Origin: Cryobacterium glaciale
GTDB taxonomy: Bacteria > Actinomycetota > Actinomycetes > Actinomycetales > Microbacteriaceae
Assembly: GCF_004402535.1 (NCBI RefSeq)
Contig: NZ_SOEY01000006.1
Span: 186,001 to 250,000, forward strand
Reading direction: 5' to 3'
Length of the DNA: 64,000 bases
The notes under the pieces were generated by a model. It saw nothing but the letters and a program-made list of their open reading frames with translations, was not told the DNA's origin and ran no database searches. The position numbers and the translations under genes were made by a program. Below are positions 7,851 through 21,982 of the stretch, piece by piece; the first letter of the stretch is position 1; each line of letters opens with the position of its first letter.

Positions 7851-10800
7851 ATCGGCTTCGGGTCTGGCTCGACCAGGCTGATGAACGCGCTGAGCTCGGC
7901 GACACCGGCCGGTGTCACCGGCAGGTATTGGGTGAGTGCCGGCGAATAGACTAGAAAAGCTGCCCATTTGGCCCGCGAGATGGCTACGTTCAGGCGGTTC
8001 TTCATGATGAGGAAAGCCATACCTCGCGGAACGTCGTCGGCTGAGCTGGCCGCGAGTGAGACGATTGCGACCGCCGCCTCCTGGCCCTGGAATTTGTCGA
8101 CCGTACCCACTCGAACATGCGGGAAGCCGGCACTGGCGAGGGCCTCCCGCACCACTACCAGCTGGGCGTTGTACGGGGTCACGACGATGACATCGGCTTC
8201 GGCCAGAGGGTCGTCGACTCGATCGCTGGTCGGGTCAGTCCATCGGCGACCGAGAACGCGCTGCACGAGGGACACGACGGCATCCGCTTCTTCGGGTGAG
8301 GAGATGGCATTGCCGGAGTGCTCGACCGGTACCGAGTGCACCCCGGGCGCGACTCCTTCGAGGGACCTGGTCGAGGTGCTCGGGTCGGCGTGCAGCAGGC
8401 CGCCATACGACAGGAAGGAGACGGGGGCGGTGACCGCCGGATGCATGCGACGGCTCTCGGCGAGAAAGTAGCCTCGATCGCCGGGCAGCACGTCGTGGCC
8501 GGCGGCGACCCAGCCGAGCGCGGACTGGTCGATCGGCTCGGGATGGGTGCCCTGGCTGACCTGCGGCAGTTGTTGCGGGTCGCCGAGCAGCAGCAGGTTG
8601 CGGGCGCCGACGCTCGCCGCAATGGTCGACGCGAGCGAGAACTGCCCGGCCTCGTCGACGACGAGCAGGTCAAGGCTGTGGCGCGGCACGCGCGCCGGAT
8701 TGCTGAAGTCCCAGGCGGTACCGCCGATGACGAAACCAGTGGCCGGATGATCGAGTGCGAACAACAAATGGCCGTCTTTCGGCAGTACCGTGAAGGCGGA
8801 CTCCGCCGGATCGGTGCCGGTCTTGGGCGCCTTCCCGACGAGGGCCGGATCGAGCCCAGCAGTGACGATGGCGCGCAGCAGGTTCTCGACGACCGCGTGG
8901 GATTGGGCGACGACTCCGATATTCCAGTTGTGCTGCTGCACGAGCGCCGCTATGACATGGGCGCCGAGGTAGGTCTTGCCGGTGCCGGGCGGCCCCTGCA
9001 CCGCAAGATAGGAATGGTCGAGGTCGAGCAGGGTCGCGATGACGGCATCGATCGTCGTGCCATCGGCCGCTATGGCCGCCAAATGTCCCGTGCGGGTGCG
9101 CGGCGGGGTGCGGCGCAGGATGTCGACCATCGGGTCGCTCGGCCAGCCGGGCTGGGATTCGACGAGGCATGCGGCCCACTCATCGATGGCGGGTTTCTGC
9201 TGCAACGGCCGTGGTGGTGCTGCCGGGGCGAGGGCACTGGGCCGGTGGCTGTACCGCTCGACCTCTTTGGGGAGCGTTTCTTCGACCAGGATGCCGCCGT
9301 CGTCGGCGACGTCGAGCACCTTCACGCTGTGGTGGGTGCGGGCGCCCTCTGCCGTGTCGGAATTTGTGAACGGCCCCGGGTATTCGTAGAGCAGATTCGG
9401 TCCGGCCTGGTCGCCCGGCTTGATGCTGCTGCCCGGAGCCAGGCGTCCGCGCAACGACAGGTGGCGGCGGTCGACTCGCTGCCGGCCCTCACGAAACCAG
9501 TCGCGTTCCACCTCAACCTGCTCGACGACGAGCACGTCACGGGTATCCTGCCATTCGTCGATCGGATACTCGAGCCGAAAATAGTGCCCCCACCAGAAGC
9601 TTTTCTGCTCTCGCCGGTGGTAGTCGATCGCCGCGGCGGCGAAAGCGGCCGCAGTCTGGTCGGGGGTGCGCGGGGTGTGACCGGTCGGCACCGCGACGGC
9701 GAGCAGGGCGTCCCGCACCGGCGACGGCTCAATCGGGTCGGCATCCGCTTTCGTCGCGAAGCCGCCCGAACGGATGCCGGCCCCGCGTGCCAGGGTCAGC
9801 AGCCAGTCGCGCAGGCGCAGGGTGGACAAGCAGTCGTAGCGGTTGTAGTCGGCGATGGAATCGAGCATGCGCTGCGCCTCAGCCGCATCGCCGTGCGCCT
9901 GCAGGTCACGGGCTGCGGCGTATTCGCTGATGGAGTCGGCAGCATTGGTGACCTCGCCGCCGCGCAATTCCGTGCCCATATAGAGCGGCTCGAGCTTCTT
10001 GATCGAGTAGGAGCGCGACCCGACACGCATGGTCTTGCGCACGAGCGGGTACAGGTCGACCAGGACGTTCTCACGCAGCAGCTGGTCGATCTGGTCTTCG
10101 CCCACGCCGTGCCGGGCCGCGAGGCCGAGCAGGTGGGTGCGCTCGTAGGCGGCGTAGTGGTAAACGTGCATGCCCGGGTATAGGTTGCGGCGCTCGGCGA
10201 GGTACTCCAGAAAGTCGGTAAGCGCCCGTTTCTCGTCGGCCCAGGTGTGCGCCCAGAAGGCCCGGAAGGTTTCGTTGACCTCGACGAGGCCGAAGAGATA
10301 GTCGAGGCCCCATTGGGTGGTGATGTCGGTCGCGACGTCCCCGGTCACGCGGCCTTCGGTCACGCCCCCTTCGGTCACGCCTCCTTCGGAATAGAGCGGG
10401 TCACCCTCGAAATCGAAGAAGATATCGCCGGGGTTAGGCTCGGGCAGTGTGTTTAGTGCGCCCGGGTTGTACAGGTCGACCGGCGGGGGCGTGCCGGCCA
10501 CGGCCCGCAACTGCAACCTCGCCTGCGTGCGCAGGCCGGCGAGCGTGGAATCGGCCATGCCATCAATGGCACCGGCGGAGGCCGCAAGCTCGTCGATGGT
10601 TCGGATGCCGCCGACTGCCAGGCGCGCGCGCTGTGACAGCCGCAGCCCGGCAACGAGCAGCGGGTCCCGGTGCTCCTGCACCTCGCTCGCACAGGCGGCA
10701 CAGCGCCCGCAGAGCGTGTAGCGCGGGTCTCCCCAGGCGACGGCAGCGGTGTCGGTGAGGCGCTCCGCGATGATCTGGATCAGGCGTTGCTTGCGTTTGC

Positions 10801-11401
10801 GATACACCGGGCGGATATCGGCGAGCCGATGCACGCTCACGGAGCCGTCGCCGAGCAGGAGTTCGACGGTCTCAGCCGTATGCACCCCGATGCGTTCCAG
10901 TTGTTCGGCGTAGGCGGCGAGCTGCAGCAACGCGGTGACCCGGGCGTGCCGAGCGAGTTTGGTGTCTTGCAGCAGCCAGACGCCGTCACCCCGGCGAACG
11001 ATGAAGTCGGCGAATCCGAGGAAGGCGATGCCGGCGGGGCGCTGACCGACGTCGGAATCGCCGAATTCCGGGTCAAAGAACGTGGCCTGAAAAATGACCT
11101 CGGCGCTGTGGGAGAAGGCCAGCCGGGTGGCGTCGGCTGCTGTCTCGAGAGCGTGGCGTGCCATCCGTTCAGGCCGGGCGATCTCGATAACGGTATGACC
11201 GTGCCGGTAGCGTTGGAGAACCCGGTGCTCGTGCTCGTCACCGAGGCGGGCCGTGCGTTCGAGCATGGCGTCGACCAAGTCGGGCACGCTGTCGATACGA
11301 CCGAGCTTCGCATCGATGCGACGCAGGAAGGCAAACTCACAAACGGATGCCGCGCTCAGGTCACTCGCGCTCGTCACCACGCCACCGTCCAGCAAAAACA
11401 T
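7847..11401 (-). CDS. TM0106-type RecB-like nuclease / RNase H-like / SF1 helicase
   Basis: 1184 aa. The N-terminal Cas4/RecB-like nuclease shows an Asp at about 132 (FADFIV), the DTK motif at 146-148 and a Gln-Tyr helix (LLQLAAYAEQL). Four Cys (about 21, 231, 234, 237; CGRCAACA) could hold an iron-sulfur cluster as in Cas4. A second nuclease-like module begins at about 325 with DIFFDFEGDPL and ends with YNRYDCLSTLRLRDWL, typical of DEDD/RNase H-like folds. The last 400 residues are a UPF1-like SF1 helicase: GPPGTGKTYLGA, LLVVDEAGQFSL, VDKFQGQEA, NRLNVAISRAKW. A likely DNA or RNA repair/processing enzyme of unknown role. The start at 11401 follows GAGGGG six bases upstream; an in-frame start at 11488 lacks that. 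Its stop TAA (7847-7849) overlaps the thioesterase stop. Confidence 0.88.
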   Translation of the reverse strand: MFLLDGGVVTSASDLSAASVCEFAFLRRIDAKLGRIDSVPDLVDAMLERTARLGDEHEHRVLQRYRHGHTVIEIARPERMARHALETAADATRLAFSHSAEVIFQATFFDPEFGDSDVGQRPAGIAFLGFADFIVRRGDGVWLLQDTKLARHARVTALLQLAAYAEQLERIGVHTAETVELLLGDGSVSVHRLADIRPVYRKRKQRLIQIIAERLTDTAAVAWGDPRYTLCGRCAACASEVQEHRDPLLVAGLRLSQRARLAVGGIRTIDELAASAGAIDGMADSTLAGLRTQARLQLRAVAGTPPPVDLYNPGALNTLPEPNPGDIFFDFEGDPLYSEGGVTEGGVTEGRVTGDVATDITTQWGLDYLFGLVEVNETFRAFWAHTWADEKRALTDFLEYLAERRNLYPGMHVYHYAAYERTHLLGLAARHGVGEDQIDQLLRENVLVDLYPLVRKTMRVGSRSYSIKKLEPLYMGTELRGGEVTNAADSISEYAAARDLQAHGDAAEAQRMLDSIADYNRYDCLSTLRLRDWLLTLARGAGIRSGGFATKADADPIEPSPVRDALLAVAVPTGHTPRTPDQTAAAFAAAAIDYHRREQKSFWWGHYFRLEYPIDEWQDTRDVLVVEQVEVERDWFREGRQRVDRRHLSLRGRLAPGSSIKPGDQAGPNLLYEYPGPFTNSDTAEGARTHHSVKVLDVADDGGILVEETLPKEVERYSHRPSALAPAAPPRPLQQKPAIDEWAACLVESQPGWPSDPMVDILRRTPPRTRTGHLAAIAADGTTIDAVIATLLDLDHSYLAVQGPPGTGKTYLGAHVIAALVQQHNWNIGVVAQSHAVVENLLRAIVTAGLDPALVGKAPKTGTDPAESAFTVLPKDGHLLFALDHPATGFVIGGTAWDFSNPARVPRHSLDLLVVDEAGQFSLASTIAASVGARNLLLLGDPQQLPQVSQGTHPEPIDQSALGWVAAGHDVLPGDRGYFLAESRRMHPAVTAPVSFLSYGGLLHADPSTSTRSLEGVAPGVHSVPVEHSGNAISSPEEADAVVSLVQRVLGRRWTDPTSDRVDDPLAEADVIVVTPYNAQLVVVREALASAGFPHVRVGTVDKFQGQEAAVAIVSLAASSADDVPRGMAFLIMKNRLNVAISRAKWAAFLVYSPALTQYLPVTPAGVAELSAFISLVEPDPKPI

Positions 11402-11486
11402 GTGCCGCCCCTCGTTATTTTCGAGCCTAGCGGGCACTCCCGACACGCCCACCTGCCCGGCGCCACGGACCGCGCCCGGCCGATAC

Positions 11487-11516
11487 ACAAAAGGGCCCGG
11501 CAGAATCTGCCGGGCC
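11487..11516 (-). terminator. rho-independent terminator of pdtaR
   Basis: A perfect GC-rich hairpin (arms 11494-11504 and 11506-11516) is followed on the minus strand by CCTTTTG. It lies about 20 bases after the pdtaR stop and before the nuclease-helicase start. Confidence 0.85.
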
Positions 11517-11536
11517 GCTCTGTGACTGCGGTACTG

Positions 11537-12142
11537 CTACTTCTTGGCGCTGAGCTGTTCGATGATCGCCTGCGATACGTCGTGCATGGTGAGGCGACGG
11601 TCCATCGAAGCCTTCTGGATCCAGCGGAAGGCTTCCGGCTCGGTCAGGCCCATCTTTTCGTTGAGCAGGCCCTTGGCCCGGTCCACAAGTTTACGGGTCT
11701 CGAACCGTTCGACCAGGTCGGCGACCTCGGCCTCGAGGGTGATGATCTGGCTGTAGCGCGAGAGGGCGATCTCGATCGCGGGCAGCAGGTCGTTCGGGGT
11801 GAACGGCTTGACGACATAGGCGAGGGCGCCGGCTTCGGTAGCGCGCTCGACCAGTTCTTTCTGGCTGAAGGCGGTCAGCAGAACGACCGGCGCGATGTGC
11901 TCCTTGGAGAGGCGCTCCGCCGCGCTGATGCCGTCGAGCTGGGGCATCTTGACGTCCATGATGACCAGGTCGGGGCGCAGCTCCCGAGCCAGGGCGACGG
12001 CTGTTTCTCCGTCACCGGCTTCACCGACGACTTCAAAGCCGTTGTCGCGCAGAATCTCGACGATGTCGAGGCGGATGAGGGATTCATCCTCAGCGACGAC
12101 AACGCGGCGCGGAGGGGTGGGGGTGCTGTCTTGGTCGGTCAC
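11537..12142 (-). CDS. pdtaR: ANTAR-domain response regulator, PdtaR-like
   Basis: 201 aa. A receiver domain (residues about 12-125) has the acidic pair AEDES, the phospho-acceptor Asp in VIMDVKMPQLDG and a conserved Lys in VVKPF. The C-terminal ANTAR domain (about 140-198) has RAKGLLNEKMGLTEPEAFRW and binds paired RNA hairpins to prevent termination. In mycobacteria the orthologue is activated by the histidine kinase PdtaS, encoded elsewhere, and its gene lies close to polA/rpsA as here. It starts with GTG and no ribosome binding site; TAGGCT ends six bases before the GTG. It is transcribed alone and ends at a strong terminator. Confidence 0.95.
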   Translation of the reverse strand: MTDQDSTPTPPRRVVVAEDESLIRLDIVEILRDNGFEVVGEAGDGETAVALARELRPDLVIMDVKMPQLDGISAAERLSKEHIAPVVLLTAFSQKELVERATEAGALAYVVKPFTPNDLLPAIEIALSRYSQIITLEAEVADLVERFETRKLVDRAKGLLNEKMGLTEPEAFRWIQKASMDRRLTMHDVSQAIIEQLSAKK

Positions 12143-12148
12143 GAGGAA

Positions 12149-12154
12149 AGCCTA
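12149..12154 (-). promoter_or_regulatory. leaderless -10 element of pdtaR
   Basis: TAGGCT, six bases, then GTG at 12142. A TTGCAA 19 bases upstream is a possible -35; it overlaps the 5' end of the divergent tRNA gene. Confidence 0.55.
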
Positions 12155-12157
12155 CGG

Positions 12158-12163
12158 TATTCT
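12158..12163 (+). promoter_or_regulatory. candidate -10 element of tRNA-Leu
   Basis: TATTCT lies about 16 bases before the mature tRNA 5' end and faces the pdtaR promoter, so both promoters share 12143-12179. No convincing -35 was found. Confidence 0.35.
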
Positions 12164-12179
12164 GAACGAGTAGTTGCAA

Positions 12180-12265
12180 GCCGGTGTGGCGGAATGGCAG
12201 ACGCGGAGCACTCAAAATGCTTTGTTCGCAAGGACGTGTGGGTTCGAGTCCCACCACCGGTACCA
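12180..12265 (+). tRNA. tRNA-Leu (anticodon CAA)
   Basis: The acceptor GCCGGTG (12180-12186) pairs with CACCGGT (12255-12261), followed by A and an encoded CCA (12263-12265). The anticodon arm AGCA-CTCAAAA-TGCT gives anticodon CAA, reading TTG codons. A long variable arm typical of class II tRNA is present, and the T arm is GTGGG-TTCGAGT-CCCAC. Single copy, divergent from pdtaR. Downstream (12266-12332) holds no gene. Confidence 0.97.
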
Positions 12266-12316
12266 GATAGCAAGGCCAGTTGACCGACGGCGTGCACGTG
12301 TGTGCAGAGTTCGATT

Positions 12317-12368
12317 CTCAAAATCGCACAGACACAGGCCCCGCCCGAAATTTCGGACGGGGCCTGTG
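12317..12368 (-). terminator. pyk terminator hairpin
   Basis: 18-base arms 12333-12350 and 12351-12368 are inverted copies with one mismatch. Minus-strand transcripts from pyk would fold it right after the stop; the only T-run (TTTTG, about 12318-12323) comes some ten bases later, so the call is probable rather than certain. It may also stop tRNA-Leu readthrough from the other side. Confidence 0.7.
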
Positions 12369-12377
12369 CGTAAAACG

Positions 12378-13823
12378 CTAATTCTTGACGTACGCCGGCG
12401 CTACTTCATTGTGGGCGTCGCCCACGCGGTGCACGCGAATGTCGTTCGTCGAGCCGACGATTCCGGGAGGGGAACCGGAAATGACGACGACCTTGTCACC
12501 GATTTCGGCGAGGCCCTGCCCGATGAGGATGTCATCGACCTGGCCGAACATGGCGTCGGTGTGGGTCACCGGCTCCACCAGGAAGGTCTGAACGCCCCAG
12601 GTGAGGGCAAGACGACGACGGATGCCCGGCTCCGGCGTGAACGCCAGCATCGGAATCTTCGACCGCAGGCGCGACATGCGCCGCGCCGAGTCGCCGGACT
12701 CGGTGAAGATGCAGAGGAACTTGGCGTCGACGAACTCGGCGACCTCGATGGCGGCCAGGGTGATGGCGCCGCCCTGGGTGCGGGGCCGGTTGGTCAGCTT
12801 GCCGATGCGTTCGAGGCCGTGCACCTCGGTGGATTCGACGATGCGCGCCATGGTCTGCACCGTCACGACGGGGTATTCCCCAACGCTGGTCTCACCGCTG
12901 AGCATGACGGCATCCGCACCGTCGAGCACGGCGTTGGCGACGTCGCTGGTTTCGGCGCGAGTGGGCACCGGGCTCAGAATCATGGATTCGAGCATCTGCG
13001 TGGCGACGATGACCGGCTTGGCCATGCGGCGGGCGATCTCCACGGCCTGCTTCTGCACGATCGGCACGGCCTCGAGCGGAAGCTCAACGCCGAGGTCGCC
13101 ACGAGCGACCATGATCGCGTCGAAGGCGTCGACGATCTCTTCCAGGTTGTCGACGGCCTGCGGCTTCTCGATCTTGGCGATCACCGGAACGCGGCGGCCT
13201 TCCTCGGCCATGATCTCGTGCACGCGGGTGATGTCGTCGGCGCTGCGCACGAAGGACAACGCGATGAGGTCGGCTCCGAGGCGGAGGCCCCAGCGCAGGT
13301 CGGCTTCATCCTTCTCCGACAGGGCTGGCACGTTGACGGCCACACCGGGCAGGTTGATGCCCTTGTTGTTGGAAACCGGGCCGGCGACGATAACGCGCGT
13401 GGTGACGACGACGCCATCCGTTTCGACCACCTGGACTTTCACCTTGCCGTCATCGATGAGCAGGAAGTCACCGGGGTGCACGTCGTGTGGCAGCCCCTTG
13501 AAGGTGGTGCCGGAGAGCTCCTTGGTGCCGAGCACGTCTTCGGTGGTGATCTTGAAAATGTCTCCGACGGCAAGTTCGTACGGGCCGCCCTCGAACTTAC
13601 CGAGGCGAATCTTGGGACCCTGCAGGTCGACCATGACGGCGACGGCACGCCCGGAGTCGTTCGCGGCCTTGCGCACGTTGGCGTAGACGCTTTCGTGCAC
13701 CTGGTAGTTGCCGTGGCTCAGGTTCATGCGGCAGACGTCAACGCCCGCGTCGATGAGCGCTCTGATCTGCTCATAGCTGGCAGCCGCCGGCCCGAGGGTG
13801 GCGACGATTTTTGCGCGTCTCAT
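12378..13823 (-). CDS. pyk: pyruvate kinase
   Basis: 481 aa. Starts MRRAKIVATLGPA, with the substrate-binding Arg/Asn/Ser region CRMNLSHGN, the signature region IAKIEKPQAVDNLEE and VARGDLGVELPLE. It converts phosphoenolpyruvate and ADP to pyruvate and ATP in glycolysis. ATG at 13823 is preceded by GGAG about 10 bases upstream. It lies 66 bp after gltD on the same strand; the spacer 13824-13889 has no terminator, so co-transcription is possible. pyk next to pdtaR follows the usual actinobacterial order. Confidence 0.97.
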   Translation of the reverse strand: MRRAKIVATLGPAAASYEQIRALIDAGVDVCRMNLSHGNYQVHESVYANVRKAANDSGRAVAVMVDLQGPKIRLGKFEGGPYELAVGDIFKITTEDVLGTKELSGTTFKGLPHDVHPGDFLLIDDGKVKVQVVETDGVVVTTRVIVAGPVSNNKGINLPGVAVNVPALSEKDEADLRWGLRLGADLIALSFVRSADDITRVHEIMAEEGRRVPVIAKIEKPQAVDNLEEIVDAFDAIMVARGDLGVELPLEAVPIVQKQAVEIARRMAKPVIVATQMLESMILSPVPTRAETSDVANAVLDGADAVMLSGETSVGEYPVVTVQTMARIVESTEVHGLERIGKLTNRPRTQGGAITLAAIEVAEFVDAKFLCIFTESGDSARRMSRLRSKIPMLAFTPEPGIRRRLALTWGVQTFLVEPVTHTDAMFGQVDDILIGQGLAEIGDKVVVISGSPPGIVGSTNDIRVHRVGDAHNEVAPAYVKN

Positions 13824-13889
13824 TCTGGTGAATCTCCGATTTCCGCGCTTTACGGGCGCATTACTACGTGGTGCAGGAAGGCTAGTGGA

Positions 13890-15339
13890 CTAGAGGGCAA
13901 ATGAGCGGTCCGTCGGCTTAACGGGAGACGGCAGTTGCGTCTGGCCCTCCAGGAACCGATCGACAGCAGCCGCAGCAGCACGGCCTTCGGCGATGGCCCA
14001 GACGATGAGTGACTGACCGCGACCGGCGTCACCGGCGACGAAGACACCCTCATGGCAGGTTTCGTAGTTGCCGTCGCGTTCCACGTTGCCGCGGTCATCG
14101 AACGGCAGTTTCAACTGGTGGCTGAGGTCGTCCGGTTCCGGACCGGTGAAACCCATCGCGAGCAGCACGAGGTCGGCCGGGATCTCCCGCTCGGTACCTG
14201 CCTTGGGAACGCGTCGCCCGTCGAGGTATTCGGTCTCGGCGATGCGGATGGCCCGCACCTCGCCGAATCCGTTGGCCAGAAACTCGACCGTCGACGCGAG
14301 ATATTGGCGGGTGCCGCCCTCTTCGTGGGCGCTCGAGACCTCGAACAGGGTCGGTGACATCGGCCACGGCTGGCTTTCCGGGCGGGTGGTTCCCGGCTGC
14401 TTGCCGATCGCCAGGTTGGTGACGGACGCTGCCAGCTGGCGGTGTGCGGTGCCGATGCAGTCCGCTCCGGTGTCACCACCGCCGAGCACCACGACATGCT
14501 TGCCCTCGGCCGTGATCTGGGCTTCGATGCTGCCGCCGGCGCCGATCTTGTTCTGCTGCACGAGGTATTCCATGGCGAAGTGCACTCCGGGCAGGTCGCG
14601 CCCGGGTATGGGAAGATCGCGGGGCACCATCGCGCCGGTGGCCACCACGACCGCGTCGTAGCGGGCGCGCAGGTCGTCCCAGGTGATGTCCACACCGATG
14701 TTGACGTTGGCGCGGAACCGGGTGCCCTCAGCCGTCATCTGCGCGAGGCGCAGCTCAAGGTGCTTCTTCTCCATTTTGAAGTCGGGGATACCGTAACGCA
14801 GCAGCCCGCCGATGCGGTCGTCGCGTTCGAACACGGCGACGGTGTGCCCGGCGCGGGTGAGCTGCTGGGCGGCGGCCAGCCCGGCGGGTCCTGAGCCGAC
14901 GACCGCGACGGTCTTGCCGGTCAGGCGGCCGGGCGGTTGCGGCTGCACCCAACCCTTGGCGAATGCCTGGTCGATGATCGACACCTCGACCTGTTTGATG
15001 GTGACGGCCGGCTGGTTGATGCCCAGCACGCACGACGATTCGCACGGGGCAGGGCAGAGTCGACCGGTGAACTCGGGAAAGTTGTTCGTCGCGTGCAGGC
15101 GTTCAATGGCCGCTCGGCCCTCGTCGCGCCAGACCAGGTCGTTCCACTCGGGGATGAGGTTGCCGAGCGGGCACCCCTGATGACAGAACGGCACGCCGCA
15201 GTCCATGCAGCGGCCGGCCTGCCGTTTGAGCACGGCGGCGTCACCCTGCTCGTAGACCTCTTTCCAGTCCATCAAGCGGATGGCCACCGGCCGGCGAGCG
15301 GGAAGCTCACGTTCCGTCGTCTTCAGGAATCCCTTCGGA

Positions 15340-15347
<8 letters not shown>
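13890..15347 (-). CDS. gltD: glutamate synthase small subunit
   Basis: 485 aa. The N-terminal iron-sulfur region has CMDCGVPFCHQGCPLGN and LCPAPCESSCVLG. It is followed by an FAD-binding GSGPAGLAAAQQL and an NADPH-binding GGGDTGADCIGTA. GltD feeds electrons from NADPH to GltB for the conversion of glutamine and 2-oxoglutarate to two glutamates. It overlaps the 3' end of gltB by 8 bases, so translation is coupled. Confidence 0.97.
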
Positions 15348-19917
<4,570 letters not shown>

Positions 19918-19996
19918 TGAGACCGTCCTCACGAAATGACTGGCAGTAAGGGACGACGCTGGCCCGAAGAAGAAGTGTGCGGGAAAAACAGTAACG

Positions 19997-20031
19997 GGCG
20001 CCCGGTTCGGGCCAGGCCCGAACCGGGCGCC
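19997..20031 (-). terminator. hairpin terminator after lgt
   Basis: 17-base perfect arms (19997-20013 and 20015-20031) fold on the minus strand about 40 bases after the lgt stop. A T5 run follows only after about eight bases, so termination is probable. It separates the his-trp-lgt unit from gltB. Confidence 0.7.
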
Positions 20032-20068
20032 GCTACGAGAGTGTCAGCTGAGATGCAGCGAACTGTGT

Positions 20069-21064
20069 CTACAGTCGAGAAGCGCTCGTGCTTGTGGCTT
20101 GGGCCTCGGGTGATTCGGTGTTGTTATCGTCAGACTCCGAATCGCTGTCATCGAATTCTACCCCAGCGTCTGGCGCAATCCATTCCCGACCGGGCACATA
20201 CGGGCTGGGTTCGAGACCCGGGTGGCGGTGCCGCTGCACGAGAATGATGACAAGGCCAAGCACGATGGCCGCGAGGGCTGCCCAGACATTTGTGCGGATT
20301 CCGAAGTAAATCTCGCTCGGGTCGATGCGAATCGACTCAAAAAAGCTGCGACCCAGTCCATACCAAATGAGGTAGAGGCCCAGGCTCTGGCCGAAGCGCA
20401 GGCGGAATTTGCGCTCCAAATAGAGGATGACGGCAACACCGACCAGATTCCAGATGATTTCATAGAGAAAAGTCGGGTGGAACAGAGTGTCGGCCGGCAG
20501 CCCAACCGGGAAGGCCAGATTGCTCGGTTCTATTTCGAGGCCCCAGGGCAGGGTCGTCGGCAGCCCGAACAGTTCCTTGTTGAACCAGTTGCCGAGACGG
20601 CCGGTGGCCTGCGCGACGAGAAGGGCGGGTGCGACCGCGTCGGCAAAGGTCCAGAAGCGGATGCCGGCCAGACGGCAGCCGATATACGCACCGACCGCTC
20701 CACCCAGCAGTGAACCGAAGATGGCGTTGCCGCCCTCCCAGATGTACAGGGTGCGGAGCAGGTCAGCTCCCTCAAAGAAGTAGTCGCCCGGGTGGGTGAG
20801 CACGTGGTAGATGCGGGCACCGACGATGCCGAGCGGCACCGCCCAGAGGATGATGTCGAGCACCACTCCCGGTTCAGCGCCACGCTTGGTCAGACGGCGG
20901 GACGTGATGATCGTCGCGAGGATGATTCCGGCGAGAATGCACAGCGCGTAGGCGTGAATGCGGAACGTGGCGAGATCGAAGAAGTGGAGGTCGAAGAAAC
21001 TCCACTCCGGACTCGGGATGCTCGCGCTCAGAAGACTCAAAAACACCTGGGTACTACCTTTCAT
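20069..21064 (-). CDS. lgt: prolipoprotein diacylglyceryl transferase
   Basis: 331 aa with about seven membrane segments. The Lgt signature is present as QATGRLGNWFNKELFG, with HPTFLYE later and AYALCILAGI near the start. It transfers diacylglycerol from phosphatidylglycerol to the lipobox Cys of prelipoproteins in the membrane. The C-terminal 45 residues are an acidic Ser/Asp/Glu-rich tail, a common extension in this order. It follows trpA by 69 bases in the same direction; the link to trp genes is conserved in actinobacteria. No good binding site precedes the ATG, and TACACT at 21114-21119 may be a weak own -10. Confidence 0.96.
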   Translation of the reverse strand: MKGSTQVFLSLLSASIPSPEWSFFDLHFFDLATFRIHAYALCILAGIILATIITSRRLTKRGAEPGVVLDIILWAVPLGIVGARIYHVLTHPGDYFFEGADLLRTLYIWEGGNAIFGSLLGGAVGAYIGCRLAGIRFWTFADAVAPALLVAQATGRLGNWFNKELFGLPTTLPWGLEIEPSNLAFPVGLPADTLFHPTFLYEIIWNLVGVAVILYLERKFRLRFGQSLGLYLIWYGLGRSFFESIRIDPSEIYFGIRTNVWAALAAIVLGLVIILVQRHRHPGLEPSPYVPGREWIAPDAGVEFDDSDSESDDNNTESPEAQATSTSASRL

Positions 21065-21133
21065 CGTGACTCACGTCACCTGGGGCGAATCGATGGATCG
21101 CCTCGAACTATTTAGTGTAGATCGCGCCTGGAT

Positions 21134-21982
21134 TTACGTGGGCGACGAGGCCGGACGAATGTTTTGTGCGCCGGCGGCGAGTTCGAGCGCCAGACGCGCG
21201 ACGGCGGGTACTCCCCCGTCGGTGAGGGCTTTCACGAGTGCCGAGCCGACAATGGCGCCGTCGGCGTAGCCGAGAATTTCGCGCACCTGCTCGGGGGTGG
21301 AGATGCCGAGTCCGACGCACGCGCTCGTGCAGCCGACCGCACGCAAGCGTTCCACCAGGATGCGGGCGGCCGCGTCGACGCCGGCGCGAGCGCCAGTCGT
21401 GCCCATCGTCGAGACCGTGTAGACGAAGCCGCGGCTCGCTTCGATCGCCTGTACGAGGCGGGCATCGGAGGAGGACGGTGCAGCCAGGAAGACCCGGTCG
21501 AGTCCGGTGCGTTCACTCGCGGCCATCCAGTCGCCCGCTTCGTCGGGAATCAGGTCGGGCGTGATCAGTCCGGCTCCGCCGGAGGCCCGCAGGTCGTCGG
21601 CGAAACGTTCAACACCGTACTGCACGACCGGGTTCCAATACGTCATGACGAGGACGGGGGCATCGACCTGGGCGGTGATGGCCTTGATGGCTTCGAACCC
21701 GTGACGCAGTTTGAAGCCATTAGCCAGTGCCTGCTGGGTGGCCGCTTGAATGACCGGGCCGTCCATAACCGGGTCGGAGTAGGGAAGGCCGAGTTCGATG
21801 ACGTCGACTCCGTTGGCGACGAGGGCCACCGCGGCGTCGATGCTCTCGGTCAGGGTGGGAAAACCGACCGGCAGGTAGCCGATGAGGGCTCCCCCGCCCT
21901 CGGCGCGTCGCCGGGCTATGGTCTGCTGGACCGTGCTCACGGTGCCACTCACTTCTGTGTCGCTGAAGCCTGGGGTGCTCAT
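21134..21982 (-). CDS. trpA: tryptophan synthase alpha chain
   Basis: 282 aa. The catalytic Glu is in [17 protein letters not shown] together with the signature Asp, and later [12 protein letters not shown] and GSALVKAL are conserved. It cleaves indole-3-glycerol phosphate to indole, which passes to TrpB. Its ATG overlaps the trpB stop as ATGA, so the two are coupled. Confidence 0.97.
   Translation of the reverse strand: MSTPGFSDTEVSGTVSTVQQTIARRRAEGGGALIGYLPVGFPTLTESIDAAVALVANGVDVIELGLPYSDPVMDGPVIQAATQQALANGFKLRHGFEAIKAITAQVDAPVLVMTYWNPVVQYGVERFADDLRASGGAGLITPDLIPDEAGDWMAASERTGLDRVFLAAPSSSDARLVQAIEASRGFVYTVSTMGTTGARAGVDAAARILVERLRAVGCTSACVGLGISTPEQVREILGYADGAIVGSALVKALTDGGVPAVARLALELAAGAQNIRPASSPT

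Noticed and set aside
21062-21076. GTGACTCAC palindrome at the lgt start as an operator
   Set aside because: A nine-base odd palindrome is expected by chance at this length; no second site or promoter fit.
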